Shown: positions 26,175-35,442, numbered from the stretch's first letter. The stretch is 64,000 bases of DNA from an uncultured Candidatus Entotheonella sp. (GCA_951828535.1 OX639990.1:2281300-2345299); one strand, 5' to 3'. Notes: a model not told the origin generated them from the letters alone. Program-made: numbers and translations.

Positions 26175-26299
26175 CGAACCTGTTGCGGCAGTCGGTCCTG
26201 GTCCACCCGAAGCGTGGGACTTCCGGTTCCCGGAACGTTGCCGGCTGAGCACATAGAGGAAGCAGCATAACCGGTGTCGTTGCGGCCACAGGACCTCGG

Positions 26300-26541
26300 T
26301 CACATACGCCGCTGCCCGACGGCGGGGTAGATGGCGCCGGCGTAGAACTCCTGGACAGAACCTCGTCCAGGTGCCGCCTGACTGACTCCCAGGGCGTTGG
26401 CGCGGCGTAGCCAAGGCTCACTCCAAAGGGGCCGGAGGAGCCAGGCTCCAAAACGAACCATCCACTCCGGCCGCCCTTCCGGTCGCTTCATCTCCAAGAT
26501 GGCCAGGCGCCCCCCCGGACGCAGCGCCTCCGGTATAGTGG
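26300..26541 (-). pseudogene. Fragment of a UbiE-like SAM methyltransferase
   Basis: One frame reads ALRPGGRLAILEMKRPEGRP then EWMVRFGAWLLRPL, the region after motif III of UbiE/COQ5-type class I methyltransferases. The expected continuation PWESVRRHLDEVL is in a second frame and EFYAGAIYPAVG returns to the first, so at least two frameshifts are present. The N-terminal SAM-binding part is absent. A decayed fragment with no intact relative in the window. Confidence 0.65.
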
Positions 26542-26707
26542 CGATCTTCCCTACCAGCAAGATGGAGCGCACCCTGGTTGACTAGACAAACAGCTCTTGT
26601 AGCTGCACTCTGGCAGTAGAGAAAACGCCGATCACTCCGGCAGGCATCTGGCCAACGGGGTGAAGACCCTGAACCATCACGGCTAGAACGGGCCAATGGA
26701 GTTTCTT

Positions 26708-27595
26708 ATGACGGTAACACTAGACTGGCTAGGCTGCGCCACGTTTCGACTAACGGTCGACGATCTGGTGATCTTCCTGGACGCCTACATTGACAGGGTA
26801 CCCTCCGCGCCTCCCGTGGGGATGACTACGAGCGAAGTCGACCGCGCCGACTACGTGCTTGTCGGGCACAGTCACTTCGATCACCTGTCAGGGGCGGAGG
26901 TCATAGGGGCCAACACCGGGGCGAAGATAATCGGCTCCAATGAAACCGCGCGGGTTATGCTCGACGAGAGTATCCCGCGAGAACAACTCTGGCGCACCCA
27001 GGGAGGAGAGCACTTCAGATTGTCTGACAGCGTGACAGTTCGCGTATACCCCAGCCTGCACTCCTGCATTTGGACCACAGGTTCGCAGGACCCAGGCGAG
27101 GTGGTGCTGGGCCAGTGCTGCCTGACCGAGGATGAGCGCTGGCCGCCGGAGAGAGTTGAACGGATGAACCAGATCCTGAACTCTGCTGCCGCGATACCGG
27201 GCTCAAGGGTCGGGAGCGATGTTCATGGCGGCGCGCTCGCCTATATGATCGAAACTCCTGAGGGGTCAATCTTCTATCACGACACCTCCGGCTGCTGGTC
27301 CCGAATCGTCGGCGACCTCCGGCCCGACGTCGCGGTGGTCGCCATGGCGGGCCGGCCCAACATTGACGGCGAGCCTATCCAGGGGTCGCTGTCCCAGTTC
27401 GTGGGCAGAATGGCGACTCTCCTAAAGCCGCGTCATATGTTCCTTGGCCACCATGATGCCTGGATGCCGCCAAACACACGTGACATGACAACCGAAGAGG
27501 CGCTGACGCCGGTGTGGGAGGAGTTGTCTCGCGTGGAACCCCGCACCAGGCACATAAACGTGGGCTACCTGGAGGGAACGAAGCTTTTCGTTTAG
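26708..27595 (+). CDS. MBL-fold metal-dependent hydrolase
   Basis: Metallo-beta-lactamase superfamily protein of 295 residues. The metal site HSHFDHL is at 54-60, further His candidates are in GSDVHGGALAYMIE and FLGHHDAWMP, and Asp in FYHDTSG. It is UlaG/YtnP-like in outline but no substrate can be named. ATG 26708 follows GGAG at 6 nt and is preferred to ATG 26696. It appears intact although surrounded by broken genes. No signal peptide. Confidence 0.8.
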   Translation: MTVTLDWLGCATFRLTVDDLVIFLDAYIDRVPSAPPVGMTTSEVDRADYVLVGHSHFDHLSGAEVIGANTGAKIIGSNETARVMLDESIPREQLWRTQGGEHFRLSDSVTVRVYPSLHSCIWTTGSQDPGEVVLGQCCLTEDERWPPERVERMNQILNSAAAIPGSRVGSDVHGGALAYMIETPEGSIFYHDTSGCWSRIVGDLRPDVAVVAMAGRPNIDGEPIQGSLSQFVGRMATLLKPRHMFLGHHDAWMPPNTRDMTTEEALTPVWEELSRVEPRTRHINVGYLEGTKLFV

Positions 27596-27676
27596 GAACT
27601 GCGAGTCATCCGCTGTGAAGGTGACAGTCCGAAGCCGGGTGATTTCCTCAGAGGCGTTAGATAAGGGAGGCCCCAT

Positions 27677-27772
27677 TTGAATACCGATGCGATCGGCCTG
27701 CGCGTCATAGGGCTTGAAGACCCCATGGAAGCCATCGAGAGGTGCTACGAGCTCGGCTGGACCGACCGGCTG
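27677..27772 (+). pseudogene. 5' fragment of a UGSC-type conserved gene
   Basis: TTG 27677 with GGGAGG upstream starts MNTDAIGLRVIGLEDP then MEAIERCYELGWTDRLPG. The segment around GWTDGLP is the conserved N-terminus of a family often annotated UGSC or thioredoxin-like hypothetical. Homology stops near 27772 where the reading enters the end of a nuclease gene on the opposite strand, so only about 32 codons remain. Two truncated genes meet at this junction. Confidence 0.5.
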
Positions 27773-28206
27773 CCCGGGCTGCCTCTTCCTGTTCGACATG
27801 CTCCAGGCTGTAGCGCCTGTACGCCAGCGCATGGCCCTGGGACACCAACCAGGCGTTCAGGTCCCCGCCACAAGGCACGCACACCCAAGGCCCGCCCATG
27901 GCGGTCGCGCTGCGCATCAATGGCACACGAGAAGTTACGGTCGCCAATCCGTTCGCGCAGAGCGCGGATCGCCGCCCGGCCGCAAAGATACAGGTTGCCC
28001 AAGGCGTTCTCGCACAACTGCCCCTTCTCTGGAGCGTCGATTCCCTGCAGGCGCACGCGCTCGCCCTTCACCTCCAGCGTGTCCCCGTCGATCACCCGCG
28101 TCTCGTCGCCGATGATGGTGGTATCGGCGCCCTCAACCGCCAACAGCCAGCCAGCAACACACACGACAATGATCAAGATGCGAGACAGCAAAGCAAAGCC
28201 CTCCAT
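27770..28206 (-). pseudogene. Frameshifted thermonuclease (SNase-like) gene
   Basis: The frame from ATG 28206 has a signal-peptide-like start (MEGFALLSRILIIVVCVAGW) followed by VIDGDTLEVKGERVRLQGID, which holds the Ca-binding Asp and the conserved Arg of staphylococcal nuclease homologues, and ends DRHGRALGV. The downstream part VCVPCGGDLNAWLVSQGHAL then AYRRY is in another frame, so one indel near 27.88 kb breaks it. The C-terminus is truncated at the junction with the UGSC fragment. It is divergent from brnT. Confidence 0.75.
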
Positions 28207-28221
28207 ATCTGGCGCTATCTT

Positions 28222-28250
28222 TTCGCATTTCCCTTGTTGACATGTATAGG
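28222..28250 (+). promoter_or_regulatory. Possible brnT promoter
   Basis: TTCGCA (28222-28227), 17-bp spacer, TATAGG (28245-28250), 22 bp before the brnT ATG. A moderate match to the sigma70 consensus. Confidence 0.4.
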
Positions 28251-28271
28251 CCATTGGCCTACAAACAGGCA

Positions 28272-28553
28272 ATGCAATTCGAGTGGGACGATGCCAAGAG
28301 CGAGGCCTGTTTCACCTATCGCGGTTTCGACTTCGCCTACGCCCTCCGCGCCTTCTTTGACGATAGCCGCGTCGTCGCCCGCGACCGCCGCTGGGATTAC
28401 GGCGAGGACCGTTACCGGCTGCTCGGTGCAATAGAGGGCCGGGTCTTCGTGCTCATTTACACGATGCGCGGCTCGACCATCCGCATCATTTCGGCTCGCA
28501 AGGCCAACAGGAAGGAGATTCGAGAGTATGAGCACAACGCGAGTCAGGGTTGA
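28272..28553 (+). CDS. brnT: BrnT family type II toxin
   Basis: RelE-fold ribonuclease toxin of the BrnT family. The 93 residues match the family: MQFEWDDAKSEACFTYRGFD, the catalytic Arg/His-bearing RRWDYGEDRYRLLG, and RIISARKANRKEIREYE. It overlaps the downstream XRE gene by 26 bp, as expected for a translationally coupled toxin-antitoxin pair. Starts with ATG 28272; a longer frame begins at 28242 without homology. Confidence 0.88.
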   Translation: MQFEWDDAKSEACFTYRGFDFAYALRAFFDDSRVVARDRRWDYGEDRYRLLGAIEGRVFVLIYTMRGSTIRIISARKANRKEIREYEHNASQG

Positions 28554-28863
28554 TCCGAGTAATCCGCAAAGCCTGCCAAGGGGGAGGGTCGATCATTCCG
28601 TGCTGGACGGCGCTACCGAGGCTGACCTTGCCTCTCAACAACAACAGGACGACGCCGAAGCAATGCGGGACGTGGCGCGTTTCGCCCGCCGGGTACGGCG
28701 GCGCCTGGGACTGACGCAGGTGGAGTTCGCGCGGCGCATCGACGTGCCGCACGAGACCATCCGCAACTGGGAGCAGGGCAAGCGCCGTCCCACGGGTGCT
28801 GCCAAGGCTCTGCTGCGGGTTCTTGACAAGGCGCCCGAAACGGCTCTGCGGGTGCTGACCTGA
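28528..28863 (+). CDS. XRE-type helix-turn-helix antitoxin partner of BrnT
   Basis: 111 residues: a disordered Pro/Gln-rich N-terminal half, likely the toxin-binding part, and a C-terminal helix-turn-helix (RRRLGLTQVEFARRIDVPHE, TIRNWEQGKRRPTG). Classical BrnA has a ribbon-helix-helix fold, so this is a helix-turn-helix antitoxin paired with a BrnT toxin, a combination that occurs in many genomes. It probably represses its own promoter. Appears intact. Confidence 0.82.
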   Translation: MSTTRVRVDPSNPQSLPRGRVDHSVLDGATEADLASQQQQDDAEAMRDVARFARRVRRRLGLTQVEFARRIDVPHETIRNWEQGKRRPTGAAKALLRVLDKAPETALRVLT

Positions 28864-29031
28864 CATCCGGCCCTTGGCCGTCCATCGTCACCTGTCCGAT
28901 GTCCGCAAGAGGCCCCTCTCTTGCAGATTTCATCGTACCATGTAGATACACACATCAGGGCCGTTTCCCGGCACTTCGACACGGCAATACGATGCTACGC
29001 TGAACACACCTCTTACGGACACCCCAAGCAG

Positions 29032-29597
29032 ATGACAGCAACCCTGATCGGCTACGCGCGTTGTTCCACGGACAAGCAGAACCTGACGGCACAGAGACAG
29101 GCGCTCGGCGTCGCACCGGATCGCATCTACATGGACAAAGGTCTGACCGGCACCAACCGCGCCCGGCCCGGATCAGGCCATGGCCGCGTTGCGCAGGGGT
29201 GACACCCTGGTGGTGCCAAAGCTGGACCGCCTGGCGAGGTCGGTTCCCGATGCCCGGCACATTGCCGATCAACTGCAGGCCAAGGGGGTGAAGCTCGCCC
29301 TGGGCCGAAATATCCATGACCCCAGCGACCCGATGGGCAAGATGTTTTTCAACATCCTGGCCACCTTTGCCGAGTTCGAGGCCGATCTCATTCGGATGCG
29401 CACGCGTGAAGGGATGGTCATCGCCCGGGCCAAGGCAAGTTGCGAGGCAAGCAACCGAAACTCTCGCAAAGCAACAAAGGGAACTTTGCCGCATGCACGC
29501 CACCGGTGACTATTCCATTGGCGATTTGGCCGAAGTCTTCGTTGTTTCATGACCGACCGTCTACAGGATGATCAGCCGAGCCGCAGCCCCCACATAA
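29032..29597 (+). pseudogene. Serine recombinase (resolvase/invertase), multiply frameshifted
   Basis: Starts MTATLIGYARCSTDKQNL with the catalytic Ser12, then breaks after TGTNRARPG. The next segment, MAALRRGDTLVVPKLDRLAR then SVPDARHIADQL...FAEFEADLIRMRT, is in another frame; the helix-turn-helix end (AKQQRELCRMHATGDYSIGD) is in a third and is cut by TGA where CGA would give SRPTVYR. At least two indels and one nonsense change. Probably a relic of the element that brought some of this region. Confidence 0.8.
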
Positions 29598-29607
29598 ATC
29601 GACTTCT

Positions 29608-30473
29608 CCTGGCACCACCGTATCGCCGCCGTCGGTCAGGAAGGTGACGGGTTGGTTTTCTTGCCATCCTTGCTCCTTCAGGACACCGTGCAGACGCCGC
29701 CGGGGCCGCGTGTCGTGGGCGTCAACGAGGCCGAGATAGCGGTTTGGCCGATCGACGGGCATGGACTTGGCGACCATGACCTCGAAATGCGGCTGCCCCT
29801 TCTGCCGCGAGCGCACATAACCGCCATCTATGCTCACCGTGACGGGTCCCTGCGGCAGCGGCATGACGGCCCGGTCACGCTGGTCCGTTTCGATGAAGGA
29901 GAACTGCTCGTCCGCCAGTTCATCTTCCATGCGGCTGGCTGCCTTGTGAAGATGATTGCACGGTCTCGGCGTTCAGGCGCTCGTCGATGGGCAGGACATC
30001 CTTGAGAAGATGAGTCGCGGCGCCGAACGAGACCAGCGAGGCCCATCTGGTTGCCAACCACAGCAGTTCCGGTGCCGTGTGGTCCGGAAGCAAGTGGTCA
30101 GGGAGCTGAAGGTCTTGGGACGACGGTCGTCGCAGGCACATTGGTAATACCGCGGGCTTGTGACGGGAATGTCGCCGAAGACGGTGCGGTAGCGGATGGA
30201 GCAGCTGCCCTTGCGGCGCAGCCGGCGACCGCAGGCGGAGCAGACGGACTTCGAGGCGCAGAACGCCTCGGCCTGCGCCTCGATAATCTTCTGTTGCAGG
30301 GCCTTCAGCAGCGCCTTGGCTTCAGCGATTGACAGGCCGGTGTCTTCGTGCCGATCATGTCCCTTGTTGAGGACGATGACTCCGCTTTCGCGCAGTTCGC
30401 CGTCCGGAGTCGTCACGCGCAGGGTGATCTCGAATCTCATGGTTGTCCCCCCAGGAAAACGGGCTTTCCAGAA
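29608..30473 (-). mobile_element. ISKra4-family insertion sequence remnant
   Basis: The transposase begins at ATG 30440 (MRFEITLRVTTPDGELRESG) and has the zinc-finger CSACGRRLRRKGSC typical of ISKra4. It shifts frame near 30.1 kb (continuing as LPDHTAPELLWLATRWASLV) and again near 29.93 kb (MEDELADEQFSFIETDQRDR, VSIDGGYVRSRQ with the catalytic Asp), and is truncated after FLTDGGDTVV at about 29608, where the serine recombinase remnant starts. The right end lies at about 30473, inside a broken tag copy. The left end is lost. Confidence 0.78.
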
Positions 30474-30708
30474 TCGAACCCGTCGAACGCGCCGGTACGC
30501 CTCGCGCTTCTTCAGAAGGGTGTACCAGCTCAGGCCAGCCTGCGCGCCCACGAGCACCAACATCTCGTAGAGCCTGCGGTCGTCGTGGACCGGGCCCCCC
30601 CTTCCTCGTCGTGATATGCAACGTATAGCGAATCGTCATTCACCCAACTGCAGCGTGTCCGAGCCATCTTCAGTCCTCAATTCACAAAATTCCCCGTATC
30701 CGAACGAC
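30474..30708 (-). pseudogene. tag: Second, truncated copy of tag (5' part)
   Basis: From ATG 30667 the frame reads MARTRCSWVNDDSLYVAYHD, then after a 2-bp deletion MLVLVGAQAGLSWYTLLKKR. This 235-bp block, including about 40 bp upstream of the gene, is nearly the same as 35916-36154 around the intact tag. The ISKra4 remnant interrupts it at about codon 64. It is therefore a diverged duplicate of the 5' part of tag. From 30709 to 31089 I see no recognisable gene. Confidence 0.8.
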
Positions 30709-31089
30709 GCGCCCGGAATCAGCCAGCGGAAGGCAGCGATGAAGCTGAACGCATCGCCAAACGCGATGGTGAGGCCCATGGTGTACGGGTCGCCGTCGTC
30801 TATGGACACCATGCGCCGCAGTCCCAATTCGAGGTGTTGGCCTGCATGCCCCTGCTTTTTGTATTCTCCGCTAACGACACATTCGACGCCGCTCAGTTCC
30901 TATGACGCTTCGATTCCGATACACTGTTTTAATTGATCGTCGTCCTTTGAGATCAGATGCCAATCGATCGGATTTGGTTAGGGCCGCCGCCTTGCAGGAC
31001 GGCCGCTTCGCTGGCCATGCTTGGCAAAGGCAGGGCCAAGACGATAGACAGCCTCGCAACTGAGGCGAAAACCGCAGGGGAGACACGTG

Positions 31090-32880
31090 ATGCAAAAGCG
31101 ACACAACGCATTCGGCGCTATCTGCGCCGCCGCAATCGTCTGGTATATCGCGTCGGGAGTCGCGGCCGCTCAGTACAAGGTTCCGGAGCCGGGATCGGTG
31201 ATCGATCTTTCGCCGACCATCTCGATGACACTCAAGCAGAACTGGCCGGGCGGGCAGCGGCACCACCGCCCGGTGATCTTTCCGTATATCCGGCATGGGG
31301 CGAGCCCGTACACCGCCGATTTGATCATCGTCGACAACGACACGACGACGCAGCTCGATTGCCCGCCGCACATGATGGCCGAGCAGGACTCGGGCCTGCC
31401 GAACGCCGGCTATTGGGGCTTCCTGACCTGCGACAAGCTGCCGGCCTGGCAGCTGGTCGGCCAGGTGGTCAAGATCGACGGTCGCGGCATCTACGACCAG
31501 GCGCCGAACGGACAGAGTCCGATCTTCACCGTGGACATGGTCAAGCAGGCCGAGCAAGCGCTCGGTCGCGACTTGGCCCGCGGCGATGCGGTGATCTACT
31601 GGAGCAGCTACAACGACAAGCGCGGTGCGCCTGATGAATCGCCGGAGCGGCCACAGATCGACGTGCTGCTTGGCAAGGCGCCGGCCTGGCCGGCGCCGAA
31701 TTTCGACACGTCTGACTATGTCGGCAGCAAGGGGGTGGTGCTGGTCGGGCTGGACAGCCCGAGCATTGGCGCCTTTGGCCCGCCGGACTACGAATGGGGC
31801 GGCCCCCAGAGCTACCGCACGGAGACCTTCAAGGCGATCGAAAGCCACCTTGGCGTGTTCAAGCACGGCGGCGTCGACGTGGAGGGGTTGATGAACCTGG
31901 ATCAGGTCCCCGACGGTTCCGTGTTCATCGCGCTGCCGGTCAAGATCCAGAACACGCCGACCGCGCAGACCCGCGCCGCGGCGATCACCGACCCCGAGCT
32001 GGCGGGCCCGCTGGCGCAAGCCATCAAGGCGCAACGCGTGGTTGACTTGTCCGTCCTCAACGGCGACGACCTACCGGTCTATTGGCTGGGCGCGGGCGTC
32101 GGCAACTTCGCGTTCCCGTTTTTCCGCATCGAGCCGGTGAGCGGCTATGACGGCTACGCGCAGTATTGGGTGAACTCGCAGATCATGGATTCGCGCACCG
32201 GCACGCATATCTCGCCGCCAGCGCATTATGGCCTGCCGGCCGGCTTCAGCGTGGCCGACTACGCGCCGGAGGTCCGCACCTGGGCCGAGGAGTTCGAGGG
32301 CAAGTACGGCCAGATCCAAGCTACCGACATGACCTCGGACAGGGTGCCGGTCGGCCAGATGATGGGCCCGGCGCGCGTCATCAACGTGCAGAACCTGTCC
32401 GGCTCGACCGACCAGGAAGATTGGCCGGCATCGCCCGCGATTACGGTCGACGTGGTCAGGGCGCATGAGTTGGCGCATGGCAAGATCAAGGCCGGCGAGG
32501 TCGTGATCTTCCAGACCGGCCATACCGACGCGCATTTCCGGCCGATGATGCGCAACCGCCTGGAACGGGCGCTCAAGGCGCCGTTGGACGGCCAGATGGA
32601 GGGCTGGCCGGCGGTGACGCCGGAAGCCGTCCAGTACCTTGCCGGCCAGGGGGTCCGCCACGTCGCCATCGACGCGCCGTCGGCCGGCTCGGTCGACGCG
32701 AAGCAGCGGGCCTTCACGTACTGGGCCGCGGCCAACGAGGGCATGATTTTCACCGAGTACCTGACGGGCGTGGGCCAGTTGCCGGCGAAGGGCGCGTTCT
32801 ACGTGTTTCTCAACCCGAAGATCGAGAACAACCACGGCGGCCCAGGCCGCGCGATCGGCATTCTGCCGGCCGGCCGTTAG
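31090..32880 (+). CDS. Exported protein with two cyclase (kynurenine-formamidase-like) domains
   Basis: 596-residue product with a signal peptide (MQKRHNAFGAICAAAIVWYI then ASGVAAAQ) and two copies of the cyclase/metal-dependent hydrolase fold in tandem. The family metal motif HxGTHxDxPxH appears as DTTTQLDCPPH near residues 84-94 and as RTGTHISPPAH near residue 370. Each copy keeps different metal residues (Asp and last His in the first; GTH and last His in the second), so neither is canonical. GGGGAGA precedes the ATG. Stand-alone; substrate unknown. A GGCGCG/CGCGCC hairpin follows the stop; 32881-33080 has no gene. Confidence 0.75.
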   Translation: MQKRHNAFGAICAAAIVWYIASGVAAAQYKVPEPGSVIDLSPTISMTLKQNWPGGQRHHRPVIFPYIRHGASPYTADLIIVDNDTTTQLDCPPHMMAEQDSGLPNAGYWGFLTCDKLPAWQLVGQVVKIDGRGIYDQAPNGQSPIFTVDMVKQAEQALGRDLARGDAVIYWSSYNDKRGAPDESPERPQIDVLLGKAPAWPAPNFDTSDYVGSKGVVLVGLDSPSIGAFGPPDYEWGGPQSYRTETFKAIESHLGVFKHGGVDVEGLMNLDQVPDGSVFIALPVKIQNTPTAQTRAAAITDPELAGPLAQAIKAQRVVDLSVLNGDDLPVYWLGAGVGNFAFPFFRIEPVSGYDGYAQYWVNSQIMDSRTGTHISPPAHYGLPAGFSVADYAPEVRTWAEEFEGKYGQIQATDMTSDRVPVGQMMGPARVINVQNLSGSTDQEDWPASPAITVDVVRAHELAHGKIKAGEVVIFQTGHTDAHFRPMMRNRLERALKAPLDGQMEGWPAVTPEAVQYLAGQGVRHVAIDAPSAGSVDAKQRAFTYWAAANEGMIFTEYLTGVGQLPAKGAFYVFLNPKIENNHGGPGRAIGILPAGR

Positions 32881-33080
32881 GCGCGGCGAGACGCGCCGTG
32901 CAGGTAAGTCATGTAAATTCGCAACGGTAGGCTGATCTCCACCGGGAGAGCCGTTTTGCGGCAAAAGCCTGGAAATGTTGGGCTGGCGCGGCGTTCCCGT
33001 AGCTGCAGATCGAGTCCTTCTGTCGCGTTACGACGAGGCGGATGATGCGGGTTGATGGCGAATGCCGCCTTCGGCCAGCG

Positions 33081-33639
33081 TTAAAGCGTCAGATACCCGC
33101 CATCCACGGCGATCAGAACCCCTGTTACAAAAGCCGACAGGTCGGACGCCAGAAAGATCGCTGGGCCGGCAATGTCTTCCGGCTCGCCGGCACGGCCGAG
33201 CGGCGTGCGGCGCAGGAACCGCGCCGCAATATTCGGATTCGCCCGAATTTCGGCGTTGAGCGGCGTGCGGATCAGACCGGGCCCGATGGCGTTGGCCCGA
33301 ATGCCGTCCGGTCCCAATCGGCATCCGCGTTGGCGGCCGAAATCGTCTCGCGTCGCACGATGCCGGCATTGTTGACCAGTACCGATGCCGCGCCGAACTG
33401 TCGCTCGACCGTCTCTGCCAGCGCCGCGCAGGAAGCACGGTTGGTTACGTCGAGGGCGCCGCTGACTGCCGTGCCGACGGCCTTGGCGATCATCGCGGCA
33501 GTCCCCCTCGCCCTGTCCTCGTTGATGTCGGCGGCCATCACCCCGCGCCTTCCGCGGCGTAGCCCTTGGCGATCGCTCGGCCGATGCCCGATCCCGCCCC
33601 GGTCACCACCGCGATATGTCCTTCAAGTAGCCTTTCCAT
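33081..33639 (-). pseudogene. Short-chain dehydrogenase with frameshift and internal deletion
   Basis: The start MERLLEGHIAVVTGAGSGIG (GxxxGxG cofactor loop) runs into a stop after GYAAEGAG; the next frame continues MAADINEDRARG...LVNNAGIVRRE. After DADWDRT about 70 codons are missing, including the catalytic Ser and YxxxK, and the frame changes again to GPDGIRANAIGPGLIRTPL...FVTGVLIAVDGGYLTL. The gene lacks its active site and cannot function. Confidence 0.82.
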
Positions 33640-33818
33640 GTGTCCCCCGGCCCCCCGTTCAATTTTGTGTTCGCTTCATACACCTGGCAAAACGGTTCTT
33701 GTGATTTTCGCGCCTTTCCGCAAACGACGCTTCGTGATGTGCGCCATGATAGCGGAACCTTGTCAAAAAAATTTGGCTGTTCGCCCGAGACTGCCCGTTG
33801 CCGACCGGCGGCGCACTG

Positions 33819-33830
33819 CCCCTATAGGGG
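33819..33830. promoter_or_regulatory. CCCCTATAGGGG palindrome upstream of the porin gene
   Basis: Perfect 12-bp palindrome 239 bp before the porin GTG. It could be an operator or include a -10 (TATAGG). No matched -35 at normal spacing. The 428-bp gap 33640-34068 holds no other gene. Confidence 0.3.
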
Positions 33831-34068
33831 TTCAGTGGTATCATTCACGCTATCCGTTACGGCTTGATGTGGCGCCATGCACCTGTCTGCTATGCCCGCA
33901 CAAGACGCTCTACAACCGCGGCTTAACCGTATCCGCCAGCGCTCAAGTAGTCAGACGCAGGGTGGCCGTCCGGTCGCCCGATCAAGGAAAACTGCAAGAC
34001 GCGCACTCGGTCCGCTTCACTGCGCAGGTGAAACCGCAACGCCATCCATCGAGAAAGGATTCGAACAC

Positions 34069-35442
34069 GTGTCGTATAAATGCGTCATCTTCATGGCCGC
34101 CCTGGTCATGGTATCGCTCGCTGCGGTGTCTGCCGCAGCGCAGGAACAAGCTGAGCCGGCAAATCGAGAAGAAGCCGTCGAAGACAAGGCGCTCGTCGGC
34201 GCCGGTACCCGCGCCTACGACCCGGAGAGGGCGTTCTTCGGCCCCCTGCCGCGCTACACCAGCCGCGACGGGAACATCAGCGTCGGCGCCGGTTTGCTGC
34301 TCGACTTCGATGCCGGGCACTATGGGAAATCGGGCACGCGCGGCGGCACGTCAATCGACAATCTTGAAGACGGCGTGCGCGACCGGCGCGCGGTCCTGAT
34401 CGCCAACGCGCTGCTCTACAAGGACTTCATTGTCTTCGGGTCGTGGAACTTCACTGATCGCGACGACCGTTTCAGCGACGGCCTGCGTTCCGCCGTGGTC
34501 ATCTACCGCGGCTTCGACCCCTGGTGGATACGAGTCGGCCAGCACAACATCGCATCGCCCCTCGACACGGCACGCGGCAGGCGCGCGTTCATGGAGGAAT
34601 CGATGTCCTCAGGCGCCTTCGCCTACGCGCCGGGCACGCCCTCGCTCGGTGTCTCGGCATCACACCGCGGCGCCCATCACAACGTTCGGCTCGGCGTCTG
34701 GAGCGTACCCGTCAAGGAGATGGGCGGCGATCGGGAAGGTTATGGCGTGCATGGCCGCGCCAGCTACGCGCCCATCGTCGAGCGAACGAAGGCGCTTCAC
34801 TTCGGCCTCGCGGGCTATTGGCGCAAACCCACCGTATTGAAAGGGGAGGCCAGCGGTGGCGAGCGGTTCGGCGCCCGTCCTGAGCTCCGCATCGATGAGG
34901 AGGGCATCGTCGTGGACACGGGCCGTATCGGGTATATTGACAGCTTCCATTACACGTCGCTCGAGCTCGCCGGCGTCTACGGGCGGTGGTCGTTTCAGGG
35001 CGAGCTTCAGCGCCTCGGCATCGACCGCGACAACGGGCCGGGCGGTGGCGCCTATCCCGACCTGTCGTTCAACGGATACTACCTGCTTGGAAGTTATTTC
35101 CTGACCGGTGAGTCGCGCAATTACTATCAGCGCCTCGGCTCGTTCTGGCGTGTGGCGCCGCATCGCGAGTTCGATCCGTGGGGCAGCGGCGGCTGGGGTG
35201 CGTTTGAGGTCGCGGCACGCGTCAGCCATATCGATCTCGACGACGAGGTTGACGACCTCGTGGGCGGGGTGCGCGGCGGCGTCAGCAACAATGTCTCGCT
35301 GGCGTTGAACTGGTATTTCAACCCCTATGTCCGTTTGTCGTTGAACTATGTTCATGCCGAAGTCGACAATCGGGACGAACAGGGGAACCAGGAAGGCGGC
35401 ACGGTGAATGGCGTGGGAATGCGCTTGCGCTGGGAGTTCTGA
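34069..35442 (+). CDS. Phosphate-selective porin OprO/OprP-type outer-membrane protein
   Basis: 457-residue outer-membrane beta-barrel. The GTG start at 34069 gives a clean signal peptide (MSYKCVIFMAALVMVSLAAV then SAAAQEQ) and has GAAAGGA-like purines upstream; the open frame back to 33877 is not supported. Alternating strand pattern, NISVGAGLLLDFDAGHYG, LYKDFIVFGSWNF and a final aromatic residue (RLRWEF) match the Porin_O_P family. It probably allows uptake of phosphate or other anions; specificity is inferred only from family. It stands alone between a broken SDR and tag. Confidence 0.82.
   Translation: MSYKCVIFMAALVMVSLAAVSAAAQEQAEPANREEAVEDKALVGAGTRAYDPERAFFGPLPRYTSRDGNISVGAGLLLDFDAGHYGKSGTRGGTSIDNLEDGVRDRRAVLIANALLYKDFIVFGSWNFTDRDDRFSDGLRSAVVIYRGFDPWWIRVGQHNIASPLDTARGRRAFMEESMSSGAFAYAPGTPSLGVSASHRGAHHNVRLGVWSVPVKEMGGDREGYGVHGRASYAPIVERTKALHFGLAGYWRKPTVLKGEASGGERFGARPELRIDEEGIVVDTGRIGYIDSFHYTSLELAGVYGRWSFQGELQRLGIDRDNGPGGGAYPDLSFNGYYLLGSYFLTGESRNYYQRLGSFWRVAPHREFDPWGSGGWGAFEVAARVSHIDLDDEVDDLVGGVRGGVSNNVSLALNWYFNPYVRLSLNYVHAEVDNRDEQGNQEGGTVNGVGMRLRWEF

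Noticed and set aside
28215-28535. 106-codon minus-strand frame opposite brnT
   Set aside because: Shadow of the strongly supported brnT gene with no motif of its own.
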